Below, piece by piece: positions 6,380 to 9,006 of a stretch of 9,006 nucleotides of DNA. How positions within the stretch are numbered: position 1 is the first letter of the stretch; each line of letters begins with the position of its first letter. The stretch comes from an uncultured Collinsella sp. (lineage in GTDB: Bacteria; Actinomycetota; Coriobacteriia; Coriobacteriales; Coriobacteriaceae). The DNA lies in contig CABVDH010000043.1 in assembly GCA_902497065.1 (NCBI GenBank), forward strand, positions 1-9,006. Direction: 5' to 3'. Under the pieces are notes generated by a model, which did no database searches, was not told the DNA's origin, and saw only the letters and a list, made by a program, of their open reading frames with translations. A program made the translations under genes and the position numbers.

Positions 6380-6410
6380 ATTTTACCAAACCGAGCGGGC
6401 CCCATCCCAA
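6380..6410 (-). promoter_or_regulatory. Candidate promoter of selC
   Basis: GTTTGGTAAAAT on the minus strand (6391-6380) is an extended -10: TGn then TAAAAT, a 5/6 match. TTGGGA (6410-6405) is a 4/6 -35 with a long 19-base spacer. Transcription would begin within a few bases of the tRNA 5' end at 6367. The -10 element closely resembles the one before the FAD subunit gene. Confidence 0.5.
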
Positions 6411-6424
6411 AAAGACGAGCAAGA

Positions 6425-6491
6425 AGTTGCGGTGGAATAGTTCTTGCTTAGGCTGCAAGACCCCAAAAACAGGAACTATTTCACCGCAACT
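6425..6491. repeat. Long inverted repeat between selB and selC
   Basis: Arms of 22 bases (6425-6446 and 6470-6491) pair throughout except for two G-T positions, around a 23-base centre (6447-6469). The outer part reads AGTTGCGGTG/CACCGCAACT. An overlapping, mutually exclusive hairpin is possible: AGCAAGAA (6418-6425) with TTCTTGCT (6441-6448). On the minus strand no T-run follows the stem directly (TTTTT comes about 17 bases later), so it is not a classic terminator, though it may end or protect the selB mRNA. A miniature mobile repeat is the other reading. Confidence 0.7.
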
Positions 6492-6516
6492 GAGGAGGCG
6501 GGAGCGGGTAACCGGC

Positions 6517-8484
6517 CTAGCGTAGAGACCTCAGACCACCGGCATCCTTGTCGAGCACCGTAAAGCGCACGGCATCTAGGTGCTCCAAGATGCTGATGGC
6601 ACGTTTGCGCGACACACCCAGGGCCTCGCGCAGCACGCTCGTTGTGGCTGCGCCACCGGCTGCCTCAATGGCAGCTGCGACGAGCTCACGCGCATGGGCC
6701 TCGGCGGCAGCGGACAGGGCAACGTCGCGCTCAACCTTAACGATCGAGCGGTTGAGCGAAAGCTCGCGCAGGGCACGCGTCATGGTGTCGCGGCCGAGCT
6801 GCAGCTGTTCGCCCACCTCGGGCAATATCGGTGCATCGAGGCCGGCTTCGTCCAGCAAGGCAACGATACGTTCGCAGGCCTCGCGCACCACACGCGCCGC
6901 GGCGGCAGCGGAGTGCGGGTCGAATACCTCGGCACCCTCGGCGGCACACACGCCACGCGAGCAGCCCTCGGCAATCAGAGCCGCGGCAACGCCATCATCA
7001 GCGGCAGGCCACGCAGCATGGGCAACGGCGCCGGGCGTAAAGCCCGTCTCCTTGGGAGACGCCGTGTGCATGGCTGACAGGGTCGCCGCCAGTGCATCCA
7101 TCGCAGCATCGAGCACCACGGCGTCCGCCAAGTAGTCCGCATCACCCACAGCAAGCTTGCGAACAGAGCCCTGCGACACCAACCCGCGCAGTGCGGCATC
7201 GACCTCGCCGACACCAAGATCCAAAGCGTCGGCAACATCAACCGCCGTAACTGGCAGCATCTGCAGCGCCAGCCAAGCGCCCACACCGCCCGCGGTATCG
7301 CCGGACTCAAGCGCCGCAAACAGTGCGCGCTCGCCGGCAGAAAGCTCGCGCGAGCGACGGCAGCGCGAAAGCAGCACGCGCCCGCCGCCAATAAGCATAA
7401 CGGGCGAATACGACAGCACCACGGCATGGTCTCCGGCACACAGCGGCAGCGGGTCCTCCAGGCGCACCTGCACGGTACGGGTCTCGCCCACCGCCATGGG
7501 GGCCTCGCCCTCCAAAAGCATGATGCGGCCGACGACCTCGGCCGTGCCGGCCATCACATGCACACGCGCGCCCGACTCGAGCACGCGCGCCTTGGTGCCC
7601 TCGCGGCCCAGGTAGGTGAACGTCATCATAAAGCGCAACGTCTGGCCAAAGCGGTCCGCCACGCCCAGCATCTCGCCACGGTCAAGCGCCGCGACACCGT
7701 CACCAACTAGGTTGAGCGCCACACGCTGACCAGGCAGCGCGCGCGGCGTATCGCCATGCACCTGAATCCCGCGCACGCGACAGACCGTACGCGGCGGCAA
7801 AGCCATCAGCTCGTCGCCCACCGCAACCGGCGCATCGTGCAGCGTTCCCGTTACGACAGTGCCGACGCCCTTAATCGTAAAGCAGCGGTCAATCGGCAGG
7901 CGCGGCGCGGCATCGGTGCGCTCGGCACGGTCGCGGCAGGCATCCCAGCAGGCACTTACCTGCACGTCGAGCACCGCAAGCAGCCTGTCGATCCCCTCGC
8001 CCGTCTTGGACGACACGGGCACGATCGGCGCGCCCGCAAACACGGTACCCGACAAAAAGTCATCGACATCGAGCTCGGCAAGCTCGGTCATCTCGGCGTC
8101 GGCCAGGTCGCACATCGTCAGCGCGACCACCATATGCGTAACGCCCAACAGCTCCAGCACATGCACGTGCTCGCGGGTCTGCGGCATTACGCCCTCGACG
8201 GCCGAAACCACCAGCACGGCCACGTCGATACCCGTGGCGCCCTGCACCATGGCGCGCAAGTAATGCGCGTGGCCCGGCACGTCGACCAGGCCAACGATCT
8301 TGCCGCTCGGCAGCGCCAGCTCGCCAAAGCCCAGCTCCACGGTCATACCGCGACGGCGCTCAACCTCCAGACGGTCGGGATTCTTGCCGGTCAGCGCCTC
8401 GATCAGCGCCGACTTACCGTGGTCGACGTGGCCCGCCGTGCCAACGATAACGGGACACTCCACCAGCGCTTTAACCTCACTCAT
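6517..8484 (-). CDS. selB: Selenocysteine-specific translation elongation factor SelB
   Basis: GTPase that brings Sec-tRNA-Sec to the ribosome at UGA codons marked by a SECIS hairpin. The 655 residues are slightly above the family norm (E. coli 614). The GTPase domain shows GTAGHVDHGKS (15-25), RRGMTVELGF (44-53), DVPGH (68-72) with catalytic His 72, and SSK (158-160). The guanine-specificity motif at 123-126 reads TMCD, where SelB normally has TKxD. EF-Tu-like beta-barrel domains follow (DRCFTIKGVGTVVTGTL about 198-214), then a C-terminal half of winged-helix repeats ending GVSRKRAISILEHLD...FTVLDKDAGGLRSLR. The final helix-wing matches the family fold, but the usual basic TRR-G-D-R wing is not seen. 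The ATG at 8484 overlaps the selA TGA by four bases (ATGA), with AGAAGG about 10 bases upstream, so selA and selB are translationally coupled. The tRNA-Sec gene lies 149 bases downstream on the same strand. Confidence 0.96.
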   Translation of the reverse strand: MSEVKALVECPVIVGTAGHVDHGKSALIEALTGKNPDRLEVERRRGMTVELGFGELALPSGKIVGLVDVPGHAHYLRAMVQGATGIDVAVLVVSAVEGVMPQTREHVHVLELLGVTHMVVALTMCDLADAEMTELAELDVDDFLSGTVFAGAPIVPVSSKTGEGIDRLLAVLDVQVSACWDACRDRAERTDAAPRLPIDRCFTIKGVGTVVTGTLHDAPVAVGDELMALPPRTVCRVRGIQVHGDTPRALPGQRVALNLVGDGVAALDRGEMLGVADRFGQTLRFMMTFTYLGREGTKARVLESGARVHVMAGTAEVVGRIMLLEGEAPMAVGETRTVQVRLEDPLPLCAGDHAVVLSYSPVMLIGGGRVLLSRCRRSRELSAGERALFAALESGDTAGGVGAWLALQMLPVTAVDVADALDLGVGEVDAALRGLVSQGSVRKLAVGDADYLADAVVLDAAMDALAATLSAMHTASPKETGFTPGAVAHAAWPAADDGVAAALIAEGCSRGVCAAEGAEVFDPHSAAAAARVVREACERIVALLDEAGLDAPILPEVGEQLQLGRDTMTRALRELSLNRSIVKVERDVALSAAAEAHARELVAAAIEAAGGAATTSVLREALGVSRKRAISILEHLDAVRFTVLDKDAGGLRSLR

Positions 8485-9006
8485 CGAGCAATCGCCTTCT
8501 TAACGCACGCGACGAGCGTCGTTGCCGCCGTCTCGATATCGCGGTCGCCCACGAGCGTACGCACGTCAAACAGGACGCGATCGTGCGAGGCGCGCGTGAC
8601 GACCGGCGTGTCGAAATCTTGAACGAGCGAGCGCTTGAGCGCGTCAACGGAAAGACGCTCATCGACAAGACGCACGGCAACGCACGTGGTGGGCAGCTCG
8701 ACGGTAGGCAGCGAGCCGCCGCCGGGAGTCGACGATTCCTCGACGATTTCCACCTGCACGGCGCACGGGCAACCGGCCTTATCGAGCCCGGCGACCATAC
8801 GATCGCGCAACTTGCGTGCGCGGCGCTCCAGATGAGCCTGCGGAAGCGTGAGCATGTTGAGCACCGGTACCTCGCGATGGGCCACATCCGCCCCATCCAT
8901 ATAAATGCGCAGTGTAGCCTCGAGCGCCGCCAGTGCGAGCTTGCCCGGGCGCAGGGCACGCATAAGCGGATGCGACCCGCAGGCCTGGACCAGATCGCGA
9001 CGGCCC
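8481..9006 (-). CDS. selA: L-seryl-tRNA(Sec) selenium transferase, C-terminal part (5' end outside window)
   Basis: PLP enzyme that converts Ser-tRNA-Sec to Sec-tRNA-Sec using selenophosphate; bacterial SelA forms a decamer. Only the last 174 codons are in the window. They open with GRRDLV, followed by HPLMRALRPGKLALAALEAT, which matches the E. coli SelA segment just after the PLP-lysine loop (GRKELI...NPLLRALRVDKMTLAALEAT). The catalytic lysine and PLP domain lie beyond the right edge. The C-terminal domain ends DRDIETAATTLVACVKKAIAR. The frame is open to the edge, so the internal ATG at 8963 is not a start. It is the upstream partner of selB, sharing ATGA. Full SelA proteins are about 460 residues, so about 290 are missing. 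Confidence 0.93.
   Translation of the reverse strand, partial: GRRDLVQACGSHPLMRALRPGKLALAALEATLRIYMDGADVAHREVPVLNMLTLPQAHLERRARKLRDRMVAGLDKAGCPCAVQVEIVEESSTPGGGSLPTVELPTTCVAVRLVDERLSVDALKRSLVQDFDTPVVTRASHDRVLFDVRTLVGDRDIETAATTLVACVKKAIAR

Noticed and set aside
7756..8622. Plus-strand open frame opposite selB and selA.
   Set aside because: It spans the selA-selB junction in antisense and is rich in His and Arg with no domain.
1..9006. CRISPR array, insertion sequence, phage or toxin-antitoxin genes.
   Set aside because: No regularly spaced direct repeats, transposase, integrase or small paired toxin genes were seen on either strand.

Overview
The window is a GC-rich stretch of bacterial chromosome in which every convincing gene lies on the minus strand. 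Protein content and codon use (strong G/C preference at third positions) suggest a gut-type anaerobic actinobacterium of the class Coriobacteriia, possibly Collinsella or a relative. This is inferred from gene style only; no ribosomal or phylogenetic marker is present.

Read right to left (5' to 3' of the genes), the window opens with a selenocysteine module: the C-terminal third of selA (8481-9006, cut by the right edge), then selB (6517-8484), whose start overlaps the selA stop by 4 bases. A gap with a striking 22-bp-arm inverted repeat (6425-6491) follows, then selC, the UCA-anticodon tRNA-Sec (6271-6367), which has its own candidate promoter and an intrinsic terminator. Next come mobA (5483-6115; molybdenum cofactor guanylyltransferase) and, 15 bases on, a small DUF3343 protein (5072-5467) of the putative Se/S-carrier family, with an unusual cysteine-rich N-terminal extension. 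A REP-like hairpin (5029-5063) closes this part.

The central block is gdhA (3459-4814), hexameric-type glutamate dehydrogenase, with a strong Shine-Dalgarno sequence and a textbook intrinsic terminator (3400-3433).

The left block is a two-gene molybdenum hydroxylase operon: a FAD-binding subunit (2390-3304, YgfM-like) whose stop codon shares one base with the start of a large fused [2Fe-2S]/molybdopterin subunit (1-2390, XdhD-like). The latter is open for 796 codons and runs off the left edge.

The themes fit together: selA, selB and selC make and insert selenocysteine, MobA makes the guanine-dinucleotide form of Moco used by formate dehydrogenase-type enzymes (often selenoproteins), and XdhD/YgfM-type hydroxylases and DUF3343 proteins are linked with a labile-selenium cofactor. 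No selenoprotein with an in-frame UGA is visible here. The main oddities are a tRNA-Sec with C instead of U at position 33 and a G-A mismatch at the end of the acceptor stem, a SelB whose guanine-recognition motif reads TMCD rather than TKxD, and the Cys-rich DUF3343 protein.
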